Source: Roseospira marina
GTDB lineage: Bacteria > Pseudomonadota > Alphaproteobacteria > Rhodospirillales > Rhodospirillaceae
DNA: 64,000 nucleotides
Direction: 5' to 3'
Assembly: GCF_014197855.1 (NCBI RefSeq)
Contig: NZ_JACIGJ010000009.1
Span: forward strand, 62,001-126,000
This document shows, piece by piece, positions 9,396 to 18,971 of this stretch. A model generated the notes under the pieces. That model was not told the origin of the DNA, made no database searches, and saw only the letters and a program-made list of their open reading frames with translations. Both the position numbers and the translations under genes were made by a program. How positions within the stretch are numbered: position 1 is the stretch's first letter; each line of letters starts with the position of its first letter.

Positions 9396-10717
9396 CACGC
9401 GGTGTCCCGCACGTCCGGCCGCGCCATGTTCAGGCGGATCGCGACCGACAGACCGTGGGCCTGCAACCCCTCCGCCTCCGCCAGCCGGACGGCCGAGGGA
9501 CCGAGGGTGGACAGGGCGTTGGCGTCACAGCTCAAGAGGCTGGTGCGCTTCATGAAGTCCAGCACCCCCAGCCCCGATGAGAACCGGGCCCCGCGCGAGG
9601 TCGGCAGGACGTGGTTCGGGCCGCCGACATAGTCGCCGACCGCCTCGGGCGTGTGCCGTCCCAGGAAGATCGCGCCGGCGTGGCGCACGCGCGCCGCCAG
9701 GGCGTCCGGCTCGCCCACGGCCAGTTCCAAATGCTCCGGCGCTATCTGGTCGACCAGGGGCGGGGCCTGCTCCATCAGGTCCTCGACCACGATGACGGCG
9801 CCGTGCCGCTCCCAGCTTTCGGCGGCAATGGCGGTGCGGGGCAGGGTCTTCAGGTGGCCCGCGACGGCCTGCATGACCGCTTCCGCGAATCCCGCGTCGT
9901 CGGTGATGACGATGGCCTGGGCGGCGGCGTCGTGTTCGGCCTGGCTGAGCAGGTCGGCGGCGATCCAGGCCGGATCGTTGGCGCCGTCGGCCACCACCAG
10001 GATCTCGGACGGGCCGGCGATCATGTCGATGCCGACGGTCCCGAACACCTGCTTCTTGGCGGAGGCCACATAGGCGTTGCCCGGCCCGACGATCTTGTCG
10101 ACCGGGGCAATGGTGCCGGTACCGTAGGCCAGCGCGCCCACGGCCTGGGCGCCGCCGATGCGGTAGATCTCGTCCACCTCGGCGAGCCGCGCCGCCGCCA
10201 TGACCAGCGGGTTGATGACGCCGTCGGGTGTCGGCACCACCATCACCAGCCGCCCGACCCCGGCGACCTTGGCCGGGATGGCGTTCATCAGCACGGAGGA
10301 GGGATAGGCCGCCGTGCCGCCCGGCACGTACAGGCCGACCGCGTCCACGGCGGTGTGGCGCTGGCCCAGCCGCACGCCGGCGGAGTCGGTGAAGGCGATG
10401 TCCTGCGGCTTCTGATGCTCGTGAAAGCGCGTGATGCGCTCCGCCGCCACATTCAGGGCGGCCAGCGTCTCCGGATCGACCTGTCCGGCCGCGCCGTCGA
10501 TGGTCTCGTCGTCCAGGCGCAGGGTGTCGGTGGTCAGATGGACGCGATCGAAGCGCTGCGTGTACTCGATCACGGCGGCGTCGCCGCGCGCGCGCACGTC
10601 CGCCAGGATATCGGCGACCACCGGGTCGACGCTGGTGTCGAACTCCGCGCGGGCCGCCAGCAGGGTGGCAAATGCATCCTCGAAATCGGGGTCTATCGTG
10701 TTCAGCTTAACGGGCAT
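9395..10717 (-). CDS. hisD: Histidinol dehydrogenase
   Basis: Catalyses the last two steps of histidine synthesis, oxidising L-histidinol to L-histidine with NAD and zinc. The 440-aa protein shows the family signatures [71 protein letters not shown] and the substrate or zinc-site region [12 protein letters not shown]. The frame opens at 10741, but [16 protein letters not shown] at 10717 matches the normal start. That start overlaps the hisG 3-prime end by 11 nt. Confidence 0.96.
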   Translation of the reverse strand: MPVKLNTIDPDFEDAFATLLAARAEFDTSVDPVVADILADVRARGDAAVIEYTQRFDRVHLTTDTLRLDDETIDGAAGQVDPETLAALNVAAERITRFHEHQKPQDIAFTDSAGVRLGQRHTAVDAVGLYVPGGTAAYPSSVLMNAIPAKVAGVGRLVMVVPTPDGVINPLVMAAARLAEVDEIYRIGGAQAVGALAYGTGTIAPVDKIVGPGNAYVASAKKQVFGTVGIDMIAGPSEILVVADGANDPAWIAADLLSQAEHDAAAQAIVITDDAGFAEAVMQAVAGHLKTLPRTAIAAESWERHGAVIVVEDLMEQAPPLVDQIAPEHLELAVGEPDALAARVRHAGAIFLGRHTPEAVGDYVGGPNHVLPTSRGARFSSGLGVLDFMKRTSLLSCDANALSTLGPSAVRLAEAEGLQAHGLSVAIRLNMARPDVRDTA

Positions 10718-11369
10718 TGTTGACGGCCTCGGCCAAAGCATCGATCCAGTGGTTCATCTCAGCCGCGCGGGTCTTCAGGGCCGGCCGATTCACGATCAAA
10801 CGCGACGTGATGTCGGCGATATGTTCGATCTCGACCAGGCCGTTGGCGCGCAGCGTGGAGCCGGTCGAGACCAGATCCACGATTCGCCGGCACAGCCCGA
10901 GCGCCGGGGCCAGTTCCATCGCGCCGTTCAGCTTGATGCATTCGGCCTGGACCCCGCGCGCCTGGAAGTGTCGGCGTGTCACCTCTGGATACTTAGTGGC
11001 GACCCGCACGTGACTCCAGCGGCTGGGGTCATCGCGGCCGCTCAAGGCCTTCGGTTCGGCCACCGCCAGCCGGCAGGCGCCGATTCCCAGATCGAGCGGC
11101 GCGTACAGCTCGGGATAGCCGAACTCCATGATGACGTCCTGGCCGCACACGCCCAGATGCGCGGCCCCGAACGCCACGAACGTCGCCACGTCGAACGAGC
11201 GCACCCGGATCAGGTCGATATGCGCATGATTGGTATGGAACCGCAGCGCGCGCGAGTCCGGATCGGTGAAGGCGGGTTCGGGCTCGATGCCGACCGCGCG
11301 CAGCAGGGGCATGGCTTCGGACAGGATGCGGCCCTTCGGCAGGGCAATGACCAGAGTATCCCGGGGCAT
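10707..11369 (-). CDS. hisG: ATP phosphoribosyltransferase, short form
   Basis: First enzyme of histidine synthesis, joining ATP and PRPP. The 220-aa length and absence of the C-terminal ACT-like domain identify the short HisG form, which needs the HisZ regulatory subunit; no hisZ is in the window. Motifs include [16 protein letters not shown] at the start, [12 protein letters not shown], and the PRPP loop [19 protein letters not shown]. First gene of a compact four-gene run with hisD, UPF0262 and the phosphatase. Confidence 0.95.
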   Translation of the reverse strand: MPRDTLVIALPKGRILSEAMPLLRAVGIEPEPAFTDPDSRALRFHTNHAHIDLIRVRSFDVATFVAFGAAHLGVCGQDVIMEFGYPELYAPLDLGIGACRLAVAEPKALSGRDDPSRWSHVRVATKYPEVTRRHFQARGVQAECIKLNGAMELAPALGLCRRIVDLVSTGSTLRANGLVEIEHIADITSRLIVNRPALKTRAAEMNHWIDALAEAVNNAR

Positions 11370-11599
11370 GAAACGGCTCGACAGGTGGAGGACGGCCTTC
11401 TGTGTAGCACGGCCATCCCCCCCGATGCCAAGAAACCCGGCCGCATCGGGCCTCGGCCCCTGGCGCCCCCCCCCTTGCGCCGGACTCGTTTCGATATCAA
11501 ATCTTTTAGGCTTTGATGTACGGACCGCGCGGACTCCGGCGGGTCCTCCGCCGGATGCCGCCGCGTGTGACGCGACACCAGACGACAGGGAACCGGACG

Positions 11600-12184
11600 A
11601 TGGTTGTCGATGCGATCTCCAGCGGCCTGTTCGATGCCTTCGGCCTGCGGGACCGCCTGGATCAGGTTGTGGCCGCGCGCTTCGCCCGCGCCGATGCCGA
11701 CGGCAGCGGCGGATTGAACCGGGCCGAATACGGCCGCCTGGCCCCCAATGCCAACGCTACGGCGGTGGATGAGGCGTTTGCGGCGCTGGACAGGGACGAC
11801 AGCGGCGCGATCAGCGAACCCGAATTCGAGGCCGCCGGCCGTGCCGGCCTGTCCGGGACGCTGTCGCCGGACATGGTCTCCGTCCTGCTGCTGGCGCAGG
11901 AAGAGGCCCGCCAGACCGGCCTGACGGGGGTTCTCAGCGACGCCATCACGCCGCGCGAGGAGGACTCGACCCCGATCGATACGGAGGGGCTTCTGGCCAC
12001 CGGCGCCGGGCTCGGCGCGACCGGACGGGGTGAGGCCGGAACGGGCGCTCCCGAGCCGACCATCGCCGCCCCGGATCCTGAGACGGATCCCTTCGCCGCC
12101 CTGACCGCGACCCTGGTGGACACCGCCGAGGATGACGAGACCCTGACGGCGGAGACGCTGGGGACGGAGAGCGAGGGCGCGTAA
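11600..12184 (+). CDS. EF-hand calcium-binding protein
   Basis: A 194-aa protein with two canonical EF-hand loops in the first half: [12 protein letters not shown] and [12 protein letters not shown], each with acidic residues at positions 1, 3 and 12 and Gly at 6. The second half (about residues 100-194) is acidic, Ala/Thr/Gly-rich and low in complexity, with several DPET and EDDE stretches. No signal peptide is seen at [18 protein letters not shown]. The frame is open from 11513, but the start at 11600 follows a plausible AGGGAA. An imperfect ATCAAA/TTTGAT repeat lies at 11496-11517 upstream. Function beyond calcium binding is unknown. Confidence 0.75.
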   Translation: MVVDAISSGLFDAFGLRDRLDQVVAARFARADADGSGGLNRAEYGRLAPNANATAVDEAFAALDRDDSGAISEPEFEAAGRAGLSGTLSPDMVSVLLLAQEEARQTGLTGVLSDAITPREEDSTPIDTEGLLATGAGLGATGRGEAGTGAPEPTIAAPDPETDPFAALTATLVDTAEDDETLTAETLGTESEGA

Positions 12185-12228
12185 CGCCGGGTCTGGGCGC
12201 GCGGCCCGCATAGGGGCCCCATTTGGGC

Positions 12229-12951
12229 CTAGGCCGCGCCCGCGGCCCTCCGGCGGCCCCTGGCCGCAGCCCGCGTAAGGGCGTGATACAGCCCGACCTG
12301 ACGCCCCTGGTAGAACAGCAATTCTGGATGCCACTGCACGCCCAGCAGGAAGCGGGGACCGCGCGCCTCGATGGCCTGGACGATGCCGGCCCGGTCCCGG
12401 GCCGCCACATGCAGCCCGGTTCCCAGGCGGTCGACGGCCTGATGGTGCAGGCTGTTGACCCGGATCGACGACCGCCGCAACAACCGGCGCAGTCGGCCGC
12501 GCGTTGCGAGTGTCACCTGCTTGCGCGGCAGCACGGTGCGATGGCGCGGCGCGTCGGCGAAGGCGCGGTGGATGTCCTGGTGCAGCGTGCCGCCGCGTGA
12601 GATGTTCAGAAGTTGGGCGCCCCGGCAGATGCCGAGCACGGGCAGCCCCCGCACCGCCGCCCGCTCCAACGCCGCCAGTTCGAATCGGTCGCGCGCCGGA
12701 TCGATGCGCACGTCCAGGCGCACATCGCCGCCGTAGACCCCGGCCGCGATGTCGTCGCCCCCGCCGATCACCAGACCGTCGAGCCGATCCACTCGCGACG
12801 GCGAAACGGTCGGCGTCAGGCGGTGCGGTCGCGCCCCCGCCCGCCACAGCGCCAGGGCGTGCAGCGGCCACAGCCGAGCGCCCCGGCAGCCGGCCGACGT
12901 GGTCACGCCGATCCGGGGCCGGCGCCCGGTGTGACTCGAACGGCGGCTCAT
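12229..12951 (-). CDS. Class I glutamine amidotransferase, gamma-glutamyl-GABA hydrolase (C26) family
   Basis: A 240-aa C26-type hydrolase that would cleave gamma-glutamyl amides. It keeps the oxyanion segment DGLVIGGGDD, the nucleophile in LPVLGICRGAQLLNI, and the His-Glu pair in LGVQWHPELLFYQ, so the catalytic triad is intact. The start ATG overlaps the stop of the upstream ATP-grasp gene by 4 bp, tying the two products together. An open frame extends upstream of the start to 13638 but is only the antisense-shifted reading of the ATP-grasp gene. The actual substrate is not evident. Confidence 0.82.
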   Translation of the reverse strand: MSRRSSHTGRRPRIGVTTSAGCRGARLWPLHALALWRAGARPHRLTPTVSPSRVDRLDGLVIGGGDDIAAGVYGGDVRLDVRIDPARDRFELAALERAAVRGLPVLGICRGAQLLNISRGGTLHQDIHRAFADAPRHRTVLPRKQVTLATRGRLRRLLRRSSIRVNSLHHQAVDRLGTGLHVAARDRAGIVQAIEARGPRFLLGVQWHPELLFYQGRQVGLYHALTRAAARGRRRAAGAA

Positions 12952-14333
12952 CGCGACAGCTCCTCCGGCAAGCGGCCGTTGCGGATCATGTAGCCGACCG
13001 TATAGAGCAACCCCAACCCCGCCATCGGATCGTCGGCCGTGAACAGTTCCGGCCGGGCGGAGGCCGCATTGCGCCAGCGCGCCACCAGCCGCTCGCGCGC
13101 CGTGGTCGGCAGCAAACCCTCGCTCAAGGCCGTGCCCAGCGTGCCGGCTGCCTTGCCCCAGGCGCCGTCGCGCGCGCGCGCCCGTGCGTCCTGCCACGCC
13201 GATTCCAGGGCGTCGAAGCGGCCGGTGTCCTCGGCCAAATCCTCCACGGCGCCCAGGATCCACAACAGCGGCACCTTGGTCCGCTGGCCCAGCTCGACCG
13301 GCGGCGGCTCCGGCACTGCGCCGTCCACGGTCAGCCGGTACAGCAGCCAGGGATAGTCGAGACCGGATTCGATCGACTGGAACAACCCACCCCAGAAGCG
13401 CGGGTTGACCTCGATCAGGTGCGGCCGGTCGTCGGCCGCGCCGCTCCAGCGGAAATCGAGCTGAACCACCCCGGTCCAGCGCAGTTCGGACAACAAGGCG
13501 TCCGCCGCCGCCGGCATGGGGCCGGGGGCCACGGTCTCGCGCAGCACGCCGAACCCACCCGCGCCGGGAAAGGTCTCCAGGTTGCGATAGGCCATATGGG
13601 CGCGCATCACGCCGTCCTGGTACAGCGCGGTCAGGCAATAGTCCTCGCCGGGCGCCAGGCCTTGCACCAGGATCGGCCGGTCCGGATCCAGGCGGCGCGC
13701 CTCGTCGAAGGCGGCGTCCATATCCTCCGCCGCATCCACTTTGGCGATGCCGCGCCCGCCGGTGGCGGCGGGCGGCTTGACGAACACCGGGTAGCCGATG
13801 GCGTCGCCGGCCGCGCGTGCAGACGCGGCGTCTTCGACCATGCGCGTTGGCGGCGCGGCCACGCCCAGGCGCTCGACGGTGCGGGCGAGCCGGTCCTTCG
13901 GGAACACCTGATCGATGAGGGCGACGTCCGGTGCCGCCACGCGCACCCAGGGTGGGAAACGGTCGGCGGCCCGGGCGATGGCCGTGGTGTCCTCGTGGAT
14001 CGGCATCAGGACGGTGGGGCGCCCGTCATCGGGCACCTCGGTGCGGACGGCTTCGATCAGGGAGTCGAGATAGGCCGCCTCGTCCTCCACCTTCGGCGCG
14101 TGCAGGAAGGTGTGGGCGACATACCGAGAGAACGACAGCGCCATCATGGGGCTGTCGTCGCACCCGATGACCTCGATTCCGCGCCGGCCCAGCGACCGCG
14201 CGACCGCCAGCGCCATCAGGCTGCGGCCGTGCGTCACGATGACCCGCTCGGCGGGCGTGGCGGTGTCGGCCGCAGACTCGCCCCCCTGGGTGGAGGTCTC
14301 TGGAGTCGTGGTCGTGGGGGTATCCTGCGTCAT
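12948..14333 (-). CDS. ATP-grasp carboxylate-amine ligase-like protein
   Basis: A 461-aa ATP-grasp enzyme. After a short Thr/Pro-rich start there is an N-terminal Rossmann-like part (VIVTHGRSLMALAVARSLGR, VIGCDDSPMM), then the ATP-grasp core with YPVFVKPPAATGGRGIAK, RPILVQGLAPGEDYCLTALY and HLIEVNPRFWGGLFQSIESG, the last holding the Mg-binding Glu and Asn. The first 40 aa do not look like a signal peptide. The start at 14333 has AGGCAGG upstream. It is coupled to the amidotransferase downstream; together they could make and trim a gamma-glutamyl or related amide, or the amidotransferase could feed ammonia. The product is unknown. Confidence 0.8.
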   Translation of the reverse strand: MTQDTPTTTTPETSTQGGESAADTATPAERVIVTHGRSLMALAVARSLGRRGIEVIGCDDSPMMALSFSRYVAHTFLHAPKVEDEAAYLDSLIEAVRTEVPDDGRPTVLMPIHEDTTAIARAADRFPPWVRVAAPDVALIDQVFPKDRLARTVERLGVAAPPTRMVEDAASARAAGDAIGYPVFVKPPAATGGRGIAKVDAAEDMDAAFDEARRLDPDRPILVQGLAPGEDYCLTALYQDGVMRAHMAYRNLETFPGAGGFGVLRETVAPGPMPAAADALLSELRWTGVVQLDFRWSGAADDRPHLIEVNPRFWGGLFQSIESGLDYPWLLYRLTVDGAVPEPPPVELGQRTKVPLLWILGAVEDLAEDTGRFDALESAWQDARARARDGAWGKAAGTLGTALSEGLLPTTARERLVARWRNAASARPELFTADDPMAGLGLLYTVGYMIRNGRLPEELSR

Positions 14334-14418
14334 GATCCTGCCTTTCGTTTCCGGACAAACGCGGGGATCGCGGCGCGGTTCCATGACAGGTTCGGGGCGG
14401 TCCCGGAGATGCCGGGCG

Positions 14419-15837
14419 CTATACCGCGCCGCCCGGACCGGGCACCGGGGCGCCGACGGCGGCGTACAGATCCGCGATGGCGCGGGCCTCGGCGCCGTCG
14501 GCTTCGACCCGGGCCTGGCGGTTGTCGAGCAGCGTCCGCTCCGCATCCAGCACGTCCAGGAATCCGACCAGCCCCTGGGCGTACAGGCCCCGGGCCTCGG
14601 CGGCGGCGGTCTCGCTGGCGGCCACCGCCTCGCGCAGGTCGGCCGCGCGGGCGCGCGCCGCCTCCAGCGTCGCCAGGGCGGTCTCCACCTCGGCCACGGC
14701 GTTCAGCAGGGTGGCGCGGTAGACCAGCAGGGCCTCGCGCGCCTGGGCCTCGGCGGCGGCGATGTCGGCGTCGCGCGCGCCGCTGTCGAACAGGGGAATA
14801 TCCAGCGTGGCCGCCAGGGTCGCGACCAGCGACCGCACCACGTCCCCGGTGCCTAGCCCGGCGGTCGACAGGGTGAGCGTGCCGGGCAGGCTGAGCTGAG
14901 GATAGAGCGCGGCTTCGGCCAGGCCGATCTCCGCCGTGGCGCGGGCCAGGTCCGCCTCCGCCGCGCGCACGTCGGGGCGCGCCCGCAACAGGTCGCGGGG
15001 CAGTCCGATCGGCGGCCCCCCGGCGTAGGCGGGCACCGCCACCGGCTCCGGTCCAGCCTCCACGGCGGGCGTTGTCACATCCTCGAGGCGCCCGGTGAGC
15101 ACGCCCAGCGCGGCCTGCGTTCCGGCGATTCCCTCCCGCAGTGGGCCGCGCCGGGCGCGGGTGGAGGCCACCTGTGCCTCCGCCCGGCTGACGTCCAGCG
15201 CGGCGGCGAGCCCGGCGGCATAGCGTTGGCGCACCAACCCCAGGGTCTGCTGCTGGAGGTCCAGCGAAGCGTCGATCAGGTCCAGGCTGGCCCGGTCGCG
15301 CGCCACGTCCAGATAGCCGCGCACCACATCGGCCGCCACCTGCCGGCGCAGGTCGTCGCGCAGCAGGGCGCGGCGGCGGGCCTCCGCTTCGGCCGCCTCG
15401 ACCGCGCGGCGCTGCCCACCGAACAGGTCCGGGATCCAGCCGAAGGCCAGCCCGGCGCGGGCGGCGCCCGACAGGGTGTCGGTGTTGCGGCGGGGATCGC
15501 GCGCCAGCACCGCGTCGGCGTCGCCCCCCACGTCGGCGTCGAGCGTCGGGCCGCCGCGGGCTCGCGCCGTGCCGATGCGCGCGCGCGCCTCCGCCAGCCG
15601 TTCCCGCGCGGCGGCGATATCGAGGTTCCCCTCCAACGCTCGCGTCACCAGGGCGTCGAGGCGCGCGTCCCCGAAGCCGCGCCACCATGCGGTGTGGTCG
15701 GCCGCTGCCGGGGGCAGGTCCGCCGCGCCACCGTAGGCCGCTGGGGGATCCATATCCGGCGCGGCATAGTCCGGCCCGGCCGTGGTCAGGCACCCCGACA
15801 GCAGCACCGCCGCGCTCATGGCGAACAAGGCCCTCAT
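14419..15837 (-). CDS. Outer-membrane efflux lipoprotein (NodT/TolC family)
   Basis: A 472-aa outer-membrane channel of a tripartite RND pump. A lipoprotein signal MRALFAMSAAVLLSGC ends in a lipobox Cys at residue 16. The two long OEP repeats are visible as Ala/Arg-rich coiled helices (ALEGNLDIAAARERLAEARA and YRATLLNAVAEVETALATLE). It overlaps the RND permease stop by 4 bp. Last gene of a MFP-RND-OMP operon read on the minus strand. Confidence 0.92.
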   Translation of the reverse strand: MRALFAMSAAVLLSGCLTTAGPDYAAPDMDPPAAYGGAADLPPAAADHTAWWRGFGDARLDALVTRALEGNLDIAAARERLAEARARIGTARARGGPTLDADVGGDADAVLARDPRRNTDTLSGAARAGLAFGWIPDLFGGQRRAVEAAEAEARRRALLRDDLRRQVAADVVRGYLDVARDRASLDLIDASLDLQQQTLGLVRQRYAAGLAAALDVSRAEAQVASTRARRGPLREGIAGTQAALGVLTGRLEDVTTPAVEAGPEPVAVPAYAGGPPIGLPRDLLRARPDVRAAEADLARATAEIGLAEAALYPQLSLPGTLTLSTAGLGTGDVVRSLVATLAATLDIPLFDSGARDADIAAAEAQAREALLVYRATLLNAVAEVETALATLEAARARAADLREAVAASETAAAEARGLYAQGLVGFLDVLDAERTLLDNRQARVEADGAEARAIADLYAAVGAPVPGPGGAV

Positions 15838-18800
15838 TCCGCCGGAACCTCCTCGCCGCGATCGGGAATGGTGGCGGCCTGGATCAGCTCCCGGTCCAGA
15901 CGGTCGCCCTCGGCGGCGCGCGGTTTCACCAGCCGCGCCAAGCCCAGGTAGGCCAGCGGCGTCAGGTACAGCGTCACCAGCGCCGCCAGCCCCAGCCCGC
16001 CGAACACCACCCAGCCGATGGCGCCGCGTGCCTCCGCCCCCGGACCGGTGCTCAGGATCAGCGGCAACCCGCCCAGGATGGTCGACACCATGGTCATGAT
16101 GATGGGCCGCAGCCGCACCGAGGCCGCCAGGGTTACCGCCTCGCGCACCGACCGGCCCTTGTCGCGGAGCTGGTCGGCGAACTCCACCACCAGAATCCCG
16201 TTCTTGGCCATCAGACCGATCAGCATCACGAATCCGATCTGGGAGTAGATGTTGAGCGATGTCCCCGTGACATGCAGCGCCATCACGGCGGCGGCCATGC
16301 CGAACGGCACCGTGGTCATGACCACCAGGGCCGAGACCATGCTTTCGAACTGGGCCGTCAACACCAGGAAGACGACCACCAGCGCCAGGGCGTAGGTCAC
16401 GGCGACGTCGTGGCCGGTGTCCTCCAGAGCTTCGGCCTCGCCCAGCGGGATCATCTCCACGTCGTTGGGCAGGACCTCGGCGGCCAGGGTCCGAATCTCC
16501 GCCAGCGCCTCGGCGAGGGGCACGCCGGGCGCAATTTCGGCGTCGATGTCGATGGCGCGGCGCTGACGGCGGCGGTCGAGTTCGGCTGGGATGCCGCCCT
16601 CCTCCAGCGTGATGAGCCCGGAGAGCGGCACCAGCGCTCCGGCGTCGGAGCGGACATACAGGTTCGCCAGATCGCCGGGATCGTTGATGGCGCCGCCCTT
16701 CGATTCCAGCAGGATCGGGATCGCCTCGTCGTCCATGTTCAGGTCGGCGAGGTCGTCGCCGTCGATCATGGCGCGTAGCGTGTCGGCCAGGGTGTCCAGG
16801 GAAATGCCCAGGTCGGCCGCCGCCCGCCGATCCAGCCGCACCGACAACTCCGGCTGGGTGGGCTGATAGGAGATGTCCGGGCGGCTCAGCGTGGTGGCGC
16901 GGTCCTCAATGGCGCGCGTCAGGGCCTGCGCCGCCTCGAACAGATGCGGGTAGTCGTTGCCGATCAGCGCGACCTCCATGCCGCCGCCGCTGCCGCGCAG
17001 CCCGAGCGAGTTGGAGGCATAGACCCCCGCGCGTACCCCGGGCAGTTGGGACAGGGGGCCGCGCAGGTCGTTCATGATCGCCTGCTGGCCGCGCGCACGC
17101 TCCGACCAGGGGGCCAGGGGGGCGATCACGAACACCCGATTGGGGTCCCAGCGGCCGACGATGGTCAGAGCGCGCTCGACCTCGCCGGAGGCGATGAAGG
17201 GCGCCAGGATGGTCTCGATATGATCGGCCTGCCGGCCGGCGTAGCTCAGGTTGGCGCCGTCCGGTCCGCTGGCCGAGATGAACAGCACGCCCCGGTCCTC
17301 GGGCGGCAGAAGCTCGCGGTCGAGGTCGCCGTAGAGCAGGGCGCCGCCCGCGCCGAACACCGTCACCACCGCCAGCACCACCAGTGGCGCCCCCAGCACC
17401 GCCGCCAGGGAGCGGTCGTACAGCCGCGCCAGGGCGTGCCCGGCGCGCCCCACCACGGACGGGGTCCCGCTGGGTTTGATGTCCGGCAGGCGCGCGGCCA
17501 GCGCCGGCACCAGCGACAGCGCCACGAACGACGAGATCGTCACCGCGATGGCCAGGACGTAGCCGAACTCCTCGAACAGGCGGCCGGTCAGCCCGGGCAG
17601 GAACGAGATCGGCACGAACACCGACACCAGCGTCGCCGTCGTCGCCACCACGGCGAAAAACACCTGGCGGGTTCCCAGCACCGCCGCCGCGCGGGCGCCC
17701 AGCCCCTGGGCCTTGCGGCGCTGCACGTTCTCGAGCACGACGATGGAATCGTCCACGATCATGCCCGTGGCCAACACCAGCGCCAGCAGCGTCAGGATGT
17801 TGATCGAAAAGCCCAACAGCCAGATCGCGGAAACGGTGCCGACCAGGGCGATCGGAATGCTCACCGTCGGGATCAGCGTGGTGCGCAGGGATCCCATGAA
17901 CAGCCACAGGGTGGCGACGACGATCGCCACCGCCAGCGCCAGGGTGGTCAGGACCTCCCGCACCGACCCCTTGATGAACACGGCATCGTCGGAGGTGACC
18001 AGGATCCGCACATCGGTCATGCGGTCGTTCAGGCGCTCGACCGCCGCCCGAACCCCGTCGGAAATGGCGATGGTGTTGGACCGCGCCTGCCGGATGACCC
18101 CGAGGCCGATGACCTTTTGGCCGTTGAGGCGGAAGACGCTGGTCTCGTCCTCCGGTCCGAACCAGACATCGGCCACATCGCCGATCCGCACGGTGTCGCG
18201 GATCACCAGGGCCTTGACCTCATCCGCCGTGGCGACGCGGGCGTCGGCGCGCACGATCAGGTCCATGTCGCGGGATTTGAAGCTGCCGGCCGGCACGTCC
18301 ATGGGGGCCGTGCGCAGCACCGCCGCCACGTCGCCCACTGACAGGCCATGCGCCGCCAGCCGCAACGGATCGACCACCACGCGCAACTGGCGTTCCCGGT
18401 CGCCGTAGAGCGAGACATCCGCGACCCCGGGCACGGACAGCAGGGCCGGCACCACGTCGGTGTCGGCCACGCGGGTCAGCGCGTCCTCCCCCAGGGTGTC
18501 GCTGGCGACCGCCAATCGCAGCACCGGGTCGGCGTCGGCGTCGGCCTTGACGACGGTCAGGTCCTCCACGCCGTCGGGAAGCTGCCGTTCCACGCGGCTG
18601 ACGGCCTCGCGCACGTCGGCGGCGGCGTCCTCCAGGTCGATGCCCGGATGGAACTCGGCTCGGATGCGGAAATTGTTCTCCTCGCTGGAGGAGCGCAGGC
18701 TGCGCAGCCCCGACACCCGGGCCACGGCGGCCTCGACCTCGCGGGTGACCTCGGCGTCCATGGTCTCCGGCGCCGCGCCGGGGAAATTGCCCTGGACCGA

Positions 18801-18956
18801 CACGATGGGCCGGTCCACGTCGGGCAGCTCGCGCACCTCCACGCCCAGCATGGCGGCGACGCCGGCCAGGGCGATCAGCAGGTTGAGCACCATGACCAGA
18901 AGCGGCCGGCGGATGGCCAGCGAGGGCAGGTCGGCGCGCGTTTCGGGCTCGGCCAT
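15834..18956 (-). CDS. RND-family efflux permease (HAE-1 type)
   Basis: A 1040-aa inner-membrane proton-driven pump. The N-terminus PSLAIRRPLLVMVLNLLIAL is the first membrane helix; the proton-relay pair is in LATGMIVDDSIVVLENVQRR. Two large periplasmic loops and a duplicated set of six helices fit the family length. The C-terminal half shows the expected GLMAKNGILVVEFADQLRDK and GGLPLILSTGPGAEARGAIG. Substrates cannot be predicted. Lies 15 bp after the membrane-fusion gene and overlaps the channel gene. Confidence 0.95.
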   Translation of the reverse strand: MAEPETRADLPSLAIRRPLLVMVLNLLIALAGVAAMLGVEVRELPDVDRPIVSVQGNFPGAAPETMDAEVTREVEAAVARVSGLRSLRSSSEENNFRIRAEFHPGIDLEDAAADVREAVSRVERQLPDGVEDLTVVKADADADPVLRLAVASDTLGEDALTRVADTDVVPALLSVPGVADVSLYGDRERQLRVVVDPLRLAAHGLSVGDVAAVLRTAPMDVPAGSFKSRDMDLIVRADARVATADEVKALVIRDTVRIGDVADVWFGPEDETSVFRLNGQKVIGLGVIRQARSNTIAISDGVRAAVERLNDRMTDVRILVTSDDAVFIKGSVREVLTTLALAVAIVVATLWLFMGSLRTTLIPTVSIPIALVGTVSAIWLLGFSINILTLLALVLATGMIVDDSIVVLENVQRRKAQGLGARAAAVLGTRQVFFAVVATTATLVSVFVPISFLPGLTGRLFEEFGYVLAIAVTISSFVALSLVPALAARLPDIKPSGTPSVVGRAGHALARLYDRSLAAVLGAPLVVLAVVTVFGAGGALLYGDLDRELLPPEDRGVLFISASGPDGANLSYAGRQADHIETILAPFIASGEVERALTIVGRWDPNRVFVIAPLAPWSERARGQQAIMNDLRGPLSQLPGVRAGVYASNSLGLRGSGGGMEVALIGNDYPHLFEAAQALTRAIEDRATTLSRPDISYQPTQPELSVRLDRRAAADLGISLDTLADTLRAMIDGDDLADLNMDDEAIPILLESKGGAINDPGDLANLYVRSDAGALVPLSGLITLEEGGIPAELDRRRQRRAIDIDAEIAPGVPLAEALAEIRTLAAEVLPNDVEMIPLGEAEALEDTGHDVAVTYALALVVVFLVLTAQFESMVSALVVMTTVPFGMAAAVMALHVTGTSLNIYSQIGFVMLIGLMAKNGILVVEFADQLRDKGRSVREAVTLAASVRLRPIIMTMVSTILGGLPLILSTGPGAEARGAIGWVVFGGLGLAALVTLYLTPLAYLGLARLVKPRAAEGDRLDRELIQAATIPDRGEEVPAE

Positions 18957-18971
18957 GGCGGGGGATCCGGT

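Noticed and set aside
11496-11517. ATCAAA/TTTGAT inverted repeat upstream of the EF-hand gene as an FNR box
   Set aside because: The half-sites are in the wrong order and spacing for TTGAT-N4-ATCAA.
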